A stretch of DNA of 64,000 nt from contig NC_134013.1 of the NCBI RefSeq assembly GCF_040712315.1, positions 6,979,001-7,043,000 of the forward strand, given 5' to 3'. This stretch comes from Castanea sativa (Eukaryota; Streptophyta; Magnoliopsida; Fagales; Fagaceae). The stretch's first letter is position 1, and each line of letters begins with the position of its first letter. The position numbers and the translations under genes are program-made. This document shows positions 1 to 10,915 of this stretch, piece after piece. The notes beneath the pieces were generated by a model. That model saw only the letters and a list, made by a program, of their open reading frames with translations, had not been told where the DNA came from and made no database searches.

Positions 1-2740
1 TACATTACCTGAAAGTGTAGTAAAAGGAAGAATACTAAATAACTTGGACAAAAAAACACTCATCTCTTTTTATTCTCAAACCACAATCCCACCTCCTAAC
101 TCAGATCAGACCAGGGGGAATTGGGATATCATCTCTTAATTCATTATCATCAATTCAGCCAAGAATGCAATTATAAATCATGAACAAAACATAATTGCAC
201 CTTAAAAAGAGATATTGCTAATAACAAAGAAGCAAACATAGCCACCGTTAAAGGTTGAGAGTCAATTATCTGAGGATCAAGACTCAATTTCACGTTTTAA
301 CTAGCATTTTCATTGGTCAAGAAAGTAAACATAGATGATACTCTTTGTACATCTTAACTGGGAAAAAATGGAAGCATTTTATAGATTCACATATTAACCA
401 TGTATGGATAAGAAACTCACCTTATTTGGATCTTGAAATTCTTTAAAAGGGACAACTTCTAGTACTTAATTCATGACCATGACAATCATTAGATAAAGAG
501 AAAAATAATTACATAATGCACAAGCTCACAAGTTTACAACCATATGAGATCAATGAAAATTCTAACAAACAGCCTATAACTCATTAGTTAAATTTCACAT
601 TGCTGAGAGATCCTTTATAAAATTGCCTCCCTAAATGGGGGTTCACTCTCCATCTAGTACTTACAACAGCCCACAATTTCTAGTAAGAAAATGTAAAGTC
701 ACAGCCACAAAAAAAAAGGGGAGGGGGGGGGGGGGGGGGAACAATGTTCTAATAATCAAACCTAGTTGTAGTGAGCTTTAATTCTAGTTGTAAAATGTGT
801 ACACACTGGAAATACCATAGGTTCCACAAGTTTCCTGCAAAAGTGAATGAAAATCAAGATATTACTTAAGATCATCATTTCCCCTATTAATTTGTTTTAC
901 TACCCACTAAATTGTTTCATCTTTCATGAATAAAGTATTCTTACTTATCCAATAAAAATTGTTTCAATACCCACTGCTTTATGAATCCGTTCATTAATTA
1001 AAACTTAAATGAATCCAGTAGCCACCAATAATGAATTATAATAACACCACCCCTTGTTCAAAGTCTTACTATTCTCATTTGTTAAATCTTAATACCCAAA
1101 AACCTTCACAAATACATCTGTAACCCAGTTAGAATAGAAGAATAATTCAAATCAGCAACCACTTACTTGCTAAGTGCCTGGAATAGGGCCTACCCAAACA
1201 ATCTTCAAGGAGCCTTTCTTTTTTCTCTTAATAATCAGGCAACCTTTTTCATTTCCCTACAGTCAAGAATGCAAATTTCACATCATGCAATCACTTCAAA
1301 AATGGATTAGGAGGTTAATGAAAAAACTTGTACGATTTAGGATTAGGGTGGCTGATTTGTGGTAGCCAGGCCTCCTAAGAAATGAGAGAGATTAGAAACG
1401 TATAGAAGATTAGAAAGAGAGAAATTGGTTATTCCTTTTGTTGTTCATTCAATTACAGCAAGTACAATCTTTATACAACAAGCTCAATGTAGCTTCCATA
1501 GCAACTAACTAACAGTTAGTAAACTAACTTGACTCTAACAACAAACATGCCAATTCTACAAGACAGAAACTCATCTTGGGGGTGGCATAGTATTGAGAGG
1601 AAAAAGATCAAACAACAGGAGAATCCAAGTTAATGAGTTGTTCCATGCACAAGACTTTGGGTTGGATGCACATATTGTGAAATAAGGAGGCTCTTTTTTC
1701 AGCTAAGATAGTAGCAGGCTAGCAGCTCCTAGTATTCTAGTATTCTAGTATTCTGTCGCTCCCACCACAGATTGGTTTGGGCAGTTGGTTTTATGTTAGT
1801 ATTCTAGTTTAGCCTATTTGTTTGGTTTAATGATGGAATGCATGATGTGTATAGGCGATTTACACTAACGAGTGTGCAATAATAAGTACCCTTAACATAA
1901 ACATTAGGTCCTTTAGTTATGAAGGTCAACACTACTATGCATTACTAACATGGCCCAATCTAGTTCTCTTTGTTGCTTGCAGAATCCTTAGGCCCTTGGC
2001 AAATGTTTCTGTTTAAGCCCACCAATATCAGCCCGCTTGTTATACCTAAGAAATGCCATCCGCTCTGGCAGGCCATCTGTTACCAATAACCCATTAACCA
2101 TTCTATTTAGCTGGACTCAACCCCAGCCCCCTATGATCAATGGCCCAAGCAAACGAGCTTGGACTTAGTCAGATTAATAGTGATTAATTAGCGTGACTAC
2201 AACTTCGGTGCGGGGTATTCGATTACTATGTATCAAAAAACACTTAGCATATCTGGATAAATAACCAATAAACACCTAATCCTATTCGCGACCTAACAAA
2301 CAACCAACAATATATCATCTATACAAAACACAAATCCGCATCATCGACATTACATGAGAAATACAATCCTGTTTAGGTCAATTGCCCACTCTCAAATTTT
2401 CAAGCAAACCAAAAAAGAAAGAGAATTCCATGTTGAACGCACGAATTCATAAACTACTGCACAGATCTTCTTCAGTACAAGTTACATATTTCACCATTCA
2501 ATTCAACGAAGCAAGTCAAATTCTCTAACTCTAAGCATTCACTCAAAAGAAAGCAACAGAATTCAGATAACCGTAATTGGCGCCGAAACCGCCATTTTCC
2601 GGTCACGCAAATCTGTTCTAAGTTGCAGAAAAAAAAAATTAAACAAAACTGTAACCACAAACAATGAATGAAGAATCAAAAAAACCATTATGCTTTTCAC
2701 AAACAATGAATAAATCGCAGATTGTGTAGAAAAGTACCCG
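1..2740. other. AT-rich intergenic DNA, no supported gene
   Basis: No open reading frame here looks like a protein; the short ORFs are random. Visible structure: an A-run followed by a long G-run at about 709-739, a short triplicated CTAGTATT-type stretch near 1733-1754, and several poly-A/T runs. The 1370-1562 segment may be an LTR relic (separate entry). I recognise nothing else. Confidence 0.6.
1370..1562 (-). repeat. Possible LTR-retrotransposon relic
   Basis: Read on the minus strand, the segment has the look of a dicot Ty1/copia LTR: a TGTAGAATTGG-like start, a GTTAGTTAGTTGC stretch, a TATAAAG box in the middle, then CA- and CT-rich sequence. No partner LTR, primer site or target duplication is visible. 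This is pattern resemblance only, and it could be unrelated AT-rich sequence. Confidence 0.22.
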
Positions 2741-3000
2741 AGGCTTAGGCGTAGAAGAGGGAGAACCAATTCGTACCTAATCAGAGGAGCTGAGACCGCC
2801 GCGCCGAGAGACGAAGAGGTATTAAAAATACTTCTTCAAATCTTAAGTTGGTCCAAAAAAAAGTTGGTAAAAAAAGAAAAGAAAAGAAAAGCGCAGCCCC
2901 TTTTGGGCCCCTGTGAACGTGTGGTATGGGTATGGGTCTCTCTCAATGTTCTGATTTTTCTTTTTTTGGCTAATTCTGCTAACGTTTTGATAGAGTAAAA
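2560..3000 (-). promoter_or_regulatory. Candidate 5' end of a minus-strand gene
   Basis: A locally GC-richer patch at 2740-2830 contains a GCCGCGCCGAG stretch. On the minus strand it is followed by a plausible splice donor (GATTAG/GTACG near 2773), then a pyrimidine tract and an ATGGCGG start in good context near 2598-2592. Upstream on the minus strand, a GGGCCC site at about 2905 resembles plant promoter TCP/site-II elements. The reading frame after that ATG closes within 11 codons, so an intact gene is not shown; it could be a 5' UTR whose coding exons lie left of the window. Confidence 0.18.
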
Positions 3001-3169
3001 GTCGTTTGGCACTTTGATCGATTATGGAAAGTAGAGTAAGTAAAGATAATTGATTTTGTGATTTAAATTAAACCACCAGTAGACTTGATACTGGATAGGT
3101 TTTATTATTTAAGTTTGTGCTTGATTTATTTATTTATTTATTGCTGAGATAAGTTTGTACTATATTAGA

Positions 3170-3263
3170 CTTTATCGACTGTAGTAGTATCATTATCATA
3201 GCATTAGCTGCGAATGTTTTATTGCTTAAATTTATTATAACTTGATTAAATAGACAATAATTT
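3170..3263. repeat. Diverged direct repeat, copy 1 (partner 7085-7175)
   Basis: This segment and 7085-7175 share the run GTAGTATCATTATCATA and then stay similar through a TTTATT...CTTAAATTTATTATAA stretch. If the LINE at 3264-7001 is removed, the two copies lie about 150 bp apart. They therefore look like an old local tandem duplication that was later split by the LINE insertion. Confidence 0.55.
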
Positions 3264-3316
3264 GGTATAGAAAATTTTTTTTTTTTTTTTTTGAAAAGGG
3301 ATCATTCATTCATTAA

Positions 3317-4948
3317 TCATAATAATAGAACATCCTTAATCAAGGCCTCCATAGCCGGTGGAGGAGAATCCTCTATCCAATACACATCATTATCTAGAGT
3401 ATTCCTAGCATGTTGAGCAAGAATATGTGCAACCTTCTTCCCACCCCTCCTAGTTATGTTAACTCTAGCCCACTCTAAACAATGAACCAAGTGACGAATA
3501 TCATCCACCACATAGCCTAACAATGAGGAATTGATCCGTGATGAAGAAATAGCTTGCATGACGTTTACATTGTCTCCCTCTATGGTCAGCTTAGTGAAAC
3601 CGGCATCCATAGCAAATTCAATTGATCGTCTACATGCCAACAGTTCTGCTTCCTCACTAGAGTTCACCTTCGGTCCAGTTGCTGTCATTGCCACCATAAC
3701 CTAACCTTGCTCATTATGAATAATTTCTCTAACTCCAGTCCTATCCAACTCTGAAAAAATAGTTGCATCAAAATTTAACTTGTAAGCAGATGGTGGTGGA
3801 GGTTGCCAAGTTTCAATGCAATGTTGCTCCATTCGTGTCACGGTTAGCTGAGTCTGGGCTGTCCTATATTCTTCATAGTACTCTTCAGCTCTCTTGTTTA
3901 GGCTCCTCGGGTCCATCAGATTTCCTCCATACACCACACGGTTGCACTGGTTCCAGGTAAGCCAAGCTTGAATCTAGAACATCTCCAACTCCTCTCTTGT
4001 CAACCTGTCAATCAAATACTCCATAAGCTGCATCACGTCCGTATGAGTTAAGCTTTGCTTCTGCAACTTCCAAATGCTTCCTGCCCATATATCTTGCACC
4101 ACAGCACATTCCCAAATTGCGTGAATGGTGGACTCTGATTCCCTTATGCATATTGAACATTTATCACCAGTTATTATTCTTCTCCTTGACAAATTAACTT
4201 TTGTAGGAAAAATATCATGACAGGCCCTCCACTCAAAGACTTTAATTTTCTTGGGAATTTTGAGATTCCACAATGCATTCAAGACCTTCTTTCTTGCGCT
4301 ACCACCTAATGATTCTGCCCTATCTTCCCCTTGAATCTTCCTTGCCACCTTGTAAGCTGACTTAACAGAAAAGCTTCCATTTTTATTGTAGCTCCATATA
4401 ATAAAATCAGCAACATATCTTCAGCTAAGCTAAATCCTGCATATTACTTTAGCAACATCTCGATGAAATATTGAAGTAATCAGCTCACTCCTCCTTGCTT
4501 GTATCTTTGGGTTAATCAACTCTGACACAACCATCTCATCCAATATTTCATGATTAGGATGCAAGACCTTATTTGTAGGATGATTAGGGATCCACCTATC
4601 CCCTATCACACTAATTGAGCTCCCATTGCCGACCCACCAACAATACCTAGCTGGAAGAATAGGTAAGGCTACCACCAAGCTTCTCCAAACATAATAGCAT
4701 CCAGGTGATTCTTTAGTGTCAAGAAAATATGATCGGGGAAAATATTGTGCTTTGAAACACTTATATAATAAAGAATCATTATATTGAATCATCCTCCAAC
4801 CTTGTTTAGCCAACATAGCTAAATTAAATACTCTTAAATCTCGGAACCATACCACCCTCCATTTTTGAAGTTGATAATTTATCCCAGATTTCCAATGAAT
4901 TTTTCTTTCATTGCCTACTTGACCCCACTAAAACTTAGCACACAAATT
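3317..4948 (-). pseudogene. LINE ORF2 C-terminal part: zf-RVT and RNase H
   Basis: Broken C-terminal half of a LINE polyprotein. In coding order it shows VGNERKIHWKS and FRDLRVFNLAMLAKQGWRM (4430-4948), then the zf-RVT region with WECAVVQDIW (3974-4348), then an RNase H domain: FDAT (first acidic residue), SSEEAELLACRR (Glu) and IEGDNVNVMQA (second Asp), ending at 3317. The RNase H would remove RNA from the cDNA hybrid. The reading frame is interrupted by stops near 3700 and 3972 and by further breaks near 4350-4430. A TAG sits where the related FWWGQ motif has Trp, near 4925. It joins the RT portion at 6020-7001 once the nested insertion is set aside. Confidence 0.85.
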
Positions 4949-6019
4949 GAAAGCTCGGATTTGTGTTAAAAACACAAGAGCTGTTTAGACCCCAAATTAA
5001 AAAATTACGGCTCGGTTGATTTTACTTTAACATAAACTAAGTGCAGAATATAGTAAATGAGAGCGAACAAACAATACAACTACTCTAAGCCATATTCAAC
5101 AAATCACAACAGTAAAGTGAAAGCTAAAAGAGTAGGGGAAGAGAGATGCAAACACAAGATAGAACGCCGATGTGTTATCGAAGAGGAAACCGAAGAACTC
5201 GGTGAAAAACCTCTCTGCCGCCTTTCAAACGGTAAATCAACCCACTAGATAATAAGTCGGGATACACGAATAGCAAGAGACCTTCCAAGCCTAATCTACC
5301 CAGTGCACATAAGCCCTCCAAGCTCCTACTCCAACAAGGCTTCTCGGAACCGTATCTTGTCTAGCTTTTCGGATCCCGCAATGCGCCCGATTGCATCCGC
5401 CAAAGCTTGGCTTCTTCCAATGCTTCCCAGCAGCACCAAAAACTCACTAGACACTCAGTATGGGTGTGGTAAGTGTTTAGGTTATCAACCTCTCAAAGAT
5501 TTGGAAATGAAGAGGTAGGAGTAGAGGAAAACCACAATGGATGGTGTAGAGAATTGTGGGTATGACAATCTTACACTCTCAAGGGTTTGAGGCTAGGGTT
5601 TTCTCTCTGAAAAGCTCTCTACTCAATATGTGGGTAATGATGATATATATAGTGTGTATGAGGATGTAGTGGAGCAAATAGGACAAAATGGCAAAACAGA
5701 CTATTTCGCGAGTATCTCGCAGGAAGACCTTACCTGTGAGACACTCGTGAAAACCAACTATCATCATCTGTCATAACTCTTCGTATTCCAGTCATGTATT
5801 GGGCACATGCATAACTTCTCGGGATGGCTAGCCATGAGCTACTTGTGAAAACTCATTTTGTCTTCAATAGATGCCTTGAGCCTTCACACTCTCTTTCTCA
5901 CACACAACCCTTACAATTACATCCCACATAAAATATAGGGTACAAAAGATTGAACAAAATTACAATCAAATTTGGCACGGAATTAAAGTGAACACAAAAT
6001 AACTGTAAATTACAACTTT
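4949..6019. mobile_element. 1,071-bp insertion nested in the LINE, 9-bp duplication
   Basis: The LINE reading frame stops at ...NNLC on one side and resumes at FNLCAKF on the other. The 9-bp string ACACAAATT is present at 4940-4948 and 6020-6028, which marks a target-site duplication. The insert begins GAAAGCTCGG and ends TACAACTTT. It has no long terminal inverted repeat and no recognisable protein; the ORFs inside (5057-5248, 5303-5518, 5579-5767) match nothing I know. A 9-bp duplication would fit a Mutator-like non-autonomous element, but the class is not established. Boundaries are well supported by the split LINE frame. Confidence 0.72.
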
Positions 6020-7001
6020 ACACAAATTATTCAATTCATCACACAGTTTCAAAGGAAGTTGGAATACACTCATCGTGTATGTGGATATAGCTTGAGCAAC
6101 AGCCTTTATGAGAATCTCTTTGTCAGCTCTAGATAAAAGCATGCCTTTCCATCCTTGTAGTTTCTTCCACACTCTATCTTTCAAATAAGCAAAAGTGTGA
6201 TATTTAGTCGTTCCAATCAAAGTTGGCAACCCTAAATAAGAATCAAACTTCACCACCTCCTTGACCCCCAAAATCTGCAACATTTATTGTTTCTGAATAT
6301 ATGTAGTATTGCTACTAAAGTTAGCTAAAAACTTCTCCAAATTTATACTTTGACCTGAAGCCCTTTCATAGATTTGAAGAATTTCTGCTACCACTTCCCC
6401 TTCCTTTGGTGTTGCTTGACAGAACAACAAAGAATCATCTGCAAACAATAAATTAGTAACTCTGGGTGCTCCTCTACAGATTGACACACCTCTAATCCTC
6501 CCTTTCCAATTCAGCTTTGGTCAACAGAGTCGTGAAACCTTATGCACATAAAAAAAAAAAAACAGGTATGGTGACAATGGATCTCCTTGATGTATTCTTC
6601 TAGAGGGATGTATCATGCCATGAGTAGTGACATAGCTCATCACTCTTTCTATCCACCCCTTTGGAAAACCCATCTTCTCCATGATTTTCTACATGAACTG
6701 TCATTCTACCCGGTCATACATCTTGCTAATGTCTAACTTCATAGCCATAGTCCCTTTTTTTCCCTTTTTCCTTGAATGCATGGTATGTATAGTCTCATAA
6801 GCCACCAAAACATTATATGTGATCAATCTCCCCGGTACAAAGGCACTTTGGGTAGAAGAAAAGTATGGGAGTACCAGTTTCAATCTATTTGCCAGAACTT
6901 TAGAAATAATTTTATAAATCACATTACATAAACTAATTGGTCTAAACTTAGACATTTTCTGTGGATTTTTCACTTTAGGAATAAGGACTATGTTAATTGG
7001 G
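6020..7001 (-). pseudogene. LINE reverse transcriptase domain, broken
   Basis: Reverse transcriptase portion of the truncated LINE, read on the minus strand. Visible motifs in order: LIPKVKNP and [25 protein letters not shown], then [10 protein letters not shown], then [12 protein letters not shown] (6701-7009), GDPLSPYLF in the poorly conserved stretch 6490-6700, the catalytic FADDSLLF (6284-6487), and LGLPTLIG...WKGMLLSRADKEILIKAV (6020-6283). Stops at about 6284 and frameshifts near 6500-6700, including an A-rich insertion, show it cannot be translated through. It would have copied the element RNA at the nicked target. The first residues of the RT domain are missing because the element is 5'-truncated here. 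Confidence 0.88.
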
Positions 7002-7015
7002 ATAGACAATAATTT

Positions 7016-7394
7016 AAGTAAACTAGACTAGGATTTATTTTATATTATATTATTTTATGATGTTTGTGGTTTCCAAAAAGCTAGATTAGACATTGTGGAC
7101 CGAAGTAGTATCATTATCATAACGTTAGGTGTGAATGGTTTATTACTTAAATTTATTATAATTTGATAAAATAGTTTTTTTTTTAATTGTTTGTGTAATT
7201 GATAATAGTGGCTTGAAAAATTAAATTAAATTAAATTAAATTATGGTTATAGACTTGTTTATTAGACCGAATTGAGTAATTGAAATTATATAATTTAATT
7301 CAGAATTTCAAATTGTGCATAATTTATGGATAACCATCTATAATATTCAAGTTTCGTAATAAGATAAACATTAGTTCTTGAATGATTTTTTAAT

Positions 7395-7454
<60 letters not shown>
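7016..7454. other. AT-rich spacer with AT microsatellite
   Basis: Non-coding sequence between the LINE and the next LTR element. It holds the second copy of the diverged direct repeat (7085-7175), an AAATT pentamer repeat near 7218-7240 and a pure (TA)n run at about 7403-7449 immediately before the LTR. No gene is visible. Confidence 0.7.
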
Positions 7455-8158
7455 TGTAGGGACACAATTTTCAAACCAAGCCCAAAATGTAAAGGATCTT
7501 GGCCCAGTGAACCTAGTACAATAAATTTGTAGAGAGTGGGTCAAAGAGCTAGGCTTTAGTGCATGGATAACAGTTAATATGGTTTTGGATGATGAGCCAA
7601 CAAGAATTGAACCCGGTATGTGCGAGAAAGTTTGTCCTCGGCATAGTCCGAGGAGCTCTGTTCTAGTATATATTGGATGATAATGGTTACAGGAGTTGTT
7701 GAGATTGTTACAGTGCTTTCTCTTCTCCTTTTTTCATCCTCCTTCTCTGGGATCTCTACCCTTATTTATATTACATCTCTCTCTTCATCCTTACCCTACA
7801 CGTGGACTACATGTGGACAGTTGATGGTTTATGCTGATACTTGTCCCATCAGCCCCCTCTAAAAGTCTTCTAGGATGGCTGTAAGGCTGCCATAATACTG
7901 TTCAGAGGTCACTTCCTCATTAATGCAGTGGTAGCAGCTTTTCCTTAGATATTTTTGAGTCCTTATCCCTCTTGTACGTTCATGATGTTCGTTGCTATCA
8001 TTAGAATTTCCTGAAAGGTCATCCTTGATCATTAGGATCTATACCAGATTTGTGTTTAGCTTTATCTGAGGAGATAGTACTCCTCGAACTCGGACCATCC
8101 ATGCTTCTCAGCCAAAACCACATGCTCTCGGCCAAATCCCATAATCCATGACCCCACA
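7455..8158 (-). repeat. 3' LTR of the miniaturised element
   Basis: 704 bp starting TGTAGGGACACAATTTTC and ending ATGACCCCACA. It matches 10213-10915 almost base for base, with scattered substitutions. The TAGCCCCTAAAAA directly to its right is the complement of a polypurine tract, so this is the 3' LTR of a minus-strand element. Confidence 0.88.
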
Positions 8159-8394
8159 ATAGCCCCTAAAAACTCCAATTTTCTCTTCGCATCCTAGGAG
8201 AAAAATGGGGTTTTGAATTCTTAAGAGTTGATTCTGCTTTGATCCTTTGATTTACACTTATGGGAGTGTCGTTTCACGCGCCCCATATTTATACAGTGAA
8301 TTGCTCTTTTCAGAGCTACCAATCTGAGGATTCGGTTATTCTTAGGTCTGTCTTGATACTTAGTGAGAAACAAATAGATGTTGTGGAATGATAA

Positions 8395-9800
8395 TTCCCC
8401 AAAGTATGTGGTCTGAGGACTGAGGCATGATCAAGTTTATAGTTTAAATGCCTTGAAGAGAGATGTCATGAAGTGTTAACTTTCTCACATTATCTAGTCC
8501 GAGGACCGAGGCATGATTGTGTTATAGTTTAAACACTTTGAAGAGAGATGTCATGGAGTGTTAATTTTTCCAAAGCAGGAGGTCTGAGAACCCGGCATAG
8601 CTAAAGTTCTTCTTAGCAAGAGGTCCGAGGACCCGACATAGCTAAGACACTTTTTAGCAAGAAGTCCGAGGACCAGACATAGCTAAGACTCTTCTTAGCA
8701 GGAGGTCCGAGGACCCGACATAGATAAGACTCTTCTTAGTAGGAGGTCCGAGGACCCGACATAGCTAAGACTCTTTTAACACTTTAATAGATACCAGTGT
8801 GTGTTAATTTCCCCAAAACAGGAGGTTTGAAGACCCGGCATAGCTAAGGTTCTTCTTAGCAGGAGGTCTGAGGACCCGACATAGCTAAGACTCTTTTTAG
8901 CAGGAAGTCCGAGGACCAGACATAGCTAAGACTCTTCTTAGCAGGAGGTCCGAGGACCAGACATAGATAAGACTCTTCTTAGCAGGAGGTCCGAGGACCC
9001 GACATAGCTAAGACTCTTTTAACACTTTAATAGATGCCAGTGTGTGTTAATTTCCCCAAAGCAGGGGGTCCGAGGACCCGGCATAGCTATGATTCTATTT
9101 AACCACTTCAATAAATGCCAGTGTGTGTTAATTTCCCCAAAGCAGGAGGTCTGAGGACCTGGCATAGCTAAGGTTCTGTTTAACCACTTCTAAAGATGCT
9201 AGTGTGTGTTAATTTCCCCAAAGCAGGAGGTTAGAGGACCAGACATAGCTAAGGTTTTGTTTAACCACTTCAATAGATGCCAGTGTGTGTTAATTTCCCC
9301 AAAGCAGGAGGTCCAAAGACCCGACATAACTAAGGTTCTGTTTAACCACTTCTAAAGATGCCAGTGTGTGTTAATTTTCCCAAAGCAGGAGGTCCAAGGA
9401 CCCGGCATAGCTAAGGTTCTGTTTAACCACTTCTAAAGGTGCCAGTGTGTGTTAATTTTCCCGAAGCAGGAGGTCCGAGGACCCGGCATAGCTAAGGTTG
9501 TGTTTAACCACTTCTAAAGATGCCAGTGTGTGTTAATTTCCCCAAAGTAGGAGGTCCGAGGACCCGGCATAGCTAAGGTTCTTCTTAGCAAGAGGTCCGA
9601 GGACTCGACATAGGTAAGAATCTTTTAACACTTTAATAGATGCCAGAGTGTGTTAATTTCCCCAAAGCAGGAGGTCCGAGGACCCGGCATAACTAAGGTT
9701 TTGTTTAACCACTTCTAAAGATGCCAGTGTGTGTTAATTTTCCCAAAGCAGTAGGTCCGAGGACCCGGCATAGCTAATTTTCTGTTTAACCACTTCAATA
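8395..9800 (-). repeat. 81-bp tandem array in the 3' region of the mini element
   Basis: About 1.4 kb of imperfect tandem copies. The string GTGTGTGTTAAT recurs at 9121, 9202 and 9283, giving an 81-bp period. Each copy contains GGAGGTCCGAGGACCCGGC and ATAGCTAAGGTTCTGTTTAA. In the left part (8580-9010) a shorter ~42-bp sub-repeat around CTAAGACTCTTCTTAGCAGG is amplified instead. The core is shared with the arrays at 17640-19060 and, inverted, at 55240-55850. Such arrays between pol and the 3' LTR are known from Tat/Ogre elements. It is not a CRISPR array: there are no unique spacers. Confidence 0.9.
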
Positions 9801-9879
9801 GATTAGAAGATATTAATATATACCTTCAAGAACTAGCCCCACCGCAAAGCCCCTTTGAATTGCTCATATGTTGCTGCCA

Positions 9880-10110
9880 CTTCCTTTAGTGGAGGTTCAG
9901 CGAACTCGACCACCAAAATTCGTGAGGTCATGGCCCTTGACAGAGGTACGAGGCATGTACTTGATGTCAGAAGCCCCTAGAACTATGCCCCATTCAGCAA
10001 TCCTCCCCGTATAATCCGCACTTTGTAATATAGATCCGAGCGGAAACTAAGTTAGGACAACAACTGTGTGCCTCATGTAGTGACTTGCTCACATAGTAAA
10101 CTAGCCACCA
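9880..10110 (-). pseudogene. Remnant of gypsy pol, RT/RNase H junction
   Basis: Only recognisable protein-coding relic in the mini element. In minus-strand translation it gives SADYTGRIAEWG-like and DIKYMPRTSVKG-like runs, which line up with SADYSGRIAKWG and DVKYKPRTSVKG in the RNase H part of the larger element at 20666-21451. The frame shifts once near 9915 and stops are present. It is the sole survivor of gag-pol, flanked directly by the primer-site side and the tandem array, consistent with large internal deletions. Confidence 0.72.
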
Positions 10111-10193
10111 TAATGGCTTTCCCTAGGGACTCTTACTGATGGGGGCCTAATCCTATCATATTTAACTGTTGCACTCACTATCACACAAGCTCT

Positions 10194-10212
10194 CCCCACA
10201 GACGACACCAAT
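10194..10212 (-). other. Primer-binding site of the mini element
   Basis: Minus-strand sequence next to the right LTR reads ATTGGTGTCGTCTGTGGGG. It is a one- to two-base variant of the site at 24385-24403 in the big element (ATTGGCGCCGTCTGTGGGAA). It would anneal to the 3' end of a tRNA primer; which tRNA is not determined here. Confidence 0.7.
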
Positions 10213-10915
10213 TGTAGGGACACAATTTTCAGACCAAGCCCAAAATGTAAAGGATCTTGGCCTAATGAACCTAGTACAATAAATTTGTAAAGAGTGGGTC
10301 AGAAAGCTAGGCTTTAGTGCATGGATAATAGTTAATATGGTTTTGGATGATGAGCCAACAAGAATTGAACCTAGTTTGTGCGAGAAAGTTTGTCCTCAGC
10401 ACAGTCCGAGGAGCTCTGTTCTAGTATATATTGGACGACAATGGTTACAGGAGTTGTTGAGATTGCTACAGTGCTTTCTCTTCTCATTTTTTCATCCTCC
10501 TTCTCTGGGATCTCTACCCTTATTTATATTACATCTCTCCCTTCATCTGTACCCTACACGTGGACAACATGTGGACAGTTGATGGTTTATGCTGATACTT
10601 GTCCCATCAGCCCCTCTAAAAGTTTTCTAGTGTCGCTGTAAGGCTGCCATAATACTATTCAAAGGTCACTTCCTCATTAATGCGGTGGTAGCAGCTTTCC
10701 CTTAGATATTTTTGAGTTTTTATCCCTCTTGTACGTTCATGAGGCTCGTTGCTATCATTAGAACTTCCTGAAAGGTCATCCTTGATCATTAGGATCTATA
10801 CCAGATTTGCGTTTAGCTTTATCGGAGGAGATAGTACTCCTCGGACTCAGACCACCCATGCTTCTCGGCCAAAACTACATGCTCTCGGCCAAATCCCTAA
10901 ATCCATGACCCCACA
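10213..10915 (-). repeat. 5' LTR of the miniaturised element
   Basis: 703 bp, TGTAGGGACACAATTTTC to CATGACCCCACA, nearly identical to 7455-8158. As the element is on the minus strand and the primer site lies just left of it, this is the 5' LTR. It carries a GTCCGAGGAGCTC segment that repeats the TCCGAGGA word seen across the related elements. Confidence 0.88.

Larger units (their letters stand above)
3264..7001 (-). mobile_element. 5'-truncated L1-type LINE with target-site duplication
   Basis: A non-LTR retrotransposon relic on the minus strand. Its 3' end is marked by a T-run at about 3275-3292 (poly-A on the minus strand). The reverse-complement coding order is reverse transcriptase, zinc-finger-like zf-RVT region, then RNase H. 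The 14-bp string ATAGACAATAATTT occurs at 3250-3263 and again at 7002-7015, as expected for a target-site duplication. About 11 bases separate the left copy from the T-run, so the exact edge is fuzzy. The 5' end stops just before the LIPK motif of reverse transcriptase, so ORF1, the endonuclease and the RT N-terminus were never inserted. A 1,071-bp insertion at 4949-6019 splits it, and many stops and frameshifts follow. Typical 5' truncation by incomplete reverse transcription is inferred. Confidence 0.88.
7455..10915 (-). mobile_element. Miniaturised Tat-type Ty3/gypsy element
   Basis: Two near-identical ~703-bp LTRs (7455-8158 and 10213-10915), both TG...CA, enclose only about 2.05 kb. Orientation is minus, because the primer-binding site abuts the right LTR and the purine tract (rc of TAGCCCCTAAAAA) abuts the left LTR. 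Inside are a ~230-bp pol scrap (9880-10110) and a 1.4-kb tandem array (8395-9800). Gag, protease, RT and integrase are gone. Flanking 5-mers are GCACA (7450-7454) and ACACA (10916-10920), a target duplication with one mismatch. It would be non-autonomous, depending on a related element such as the one at 13488-25153; that dependence is inferred. Confidence 0.85.

Noticed and set aside
709..739. Long A-run plus G-run as a quadruplex or regulatory site
   Set aside because: Homopolymers of this kind (also 26329-26344 and 59379-59396) are as likely to be slippage or assembly noise, and nothing nearby would use them.
5057..5767. Possible genes inside the 1,071-bp insertion
   Set aside because: Three short ORFs on different strands with no motif, conserved start or family resemblance.
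8395..9800. Regular repeats resembling a CRISPR array
   Set aside because: The copies are contiguous 81-bp (or ~42-bp) tandem repeats without unique spacers, lie between plant LTRs and have no cas genes. They are a retrotransposon 3' array.
10337..10641. Two overlapping ORFs in the LTR, also at 7677-7862, that could be a small secreted or membrane protein
   Set aside because: They lie wholly in the LTR, exist in two frames and differ between the two LTR copies only as the DNA does. No protein family is recognised.
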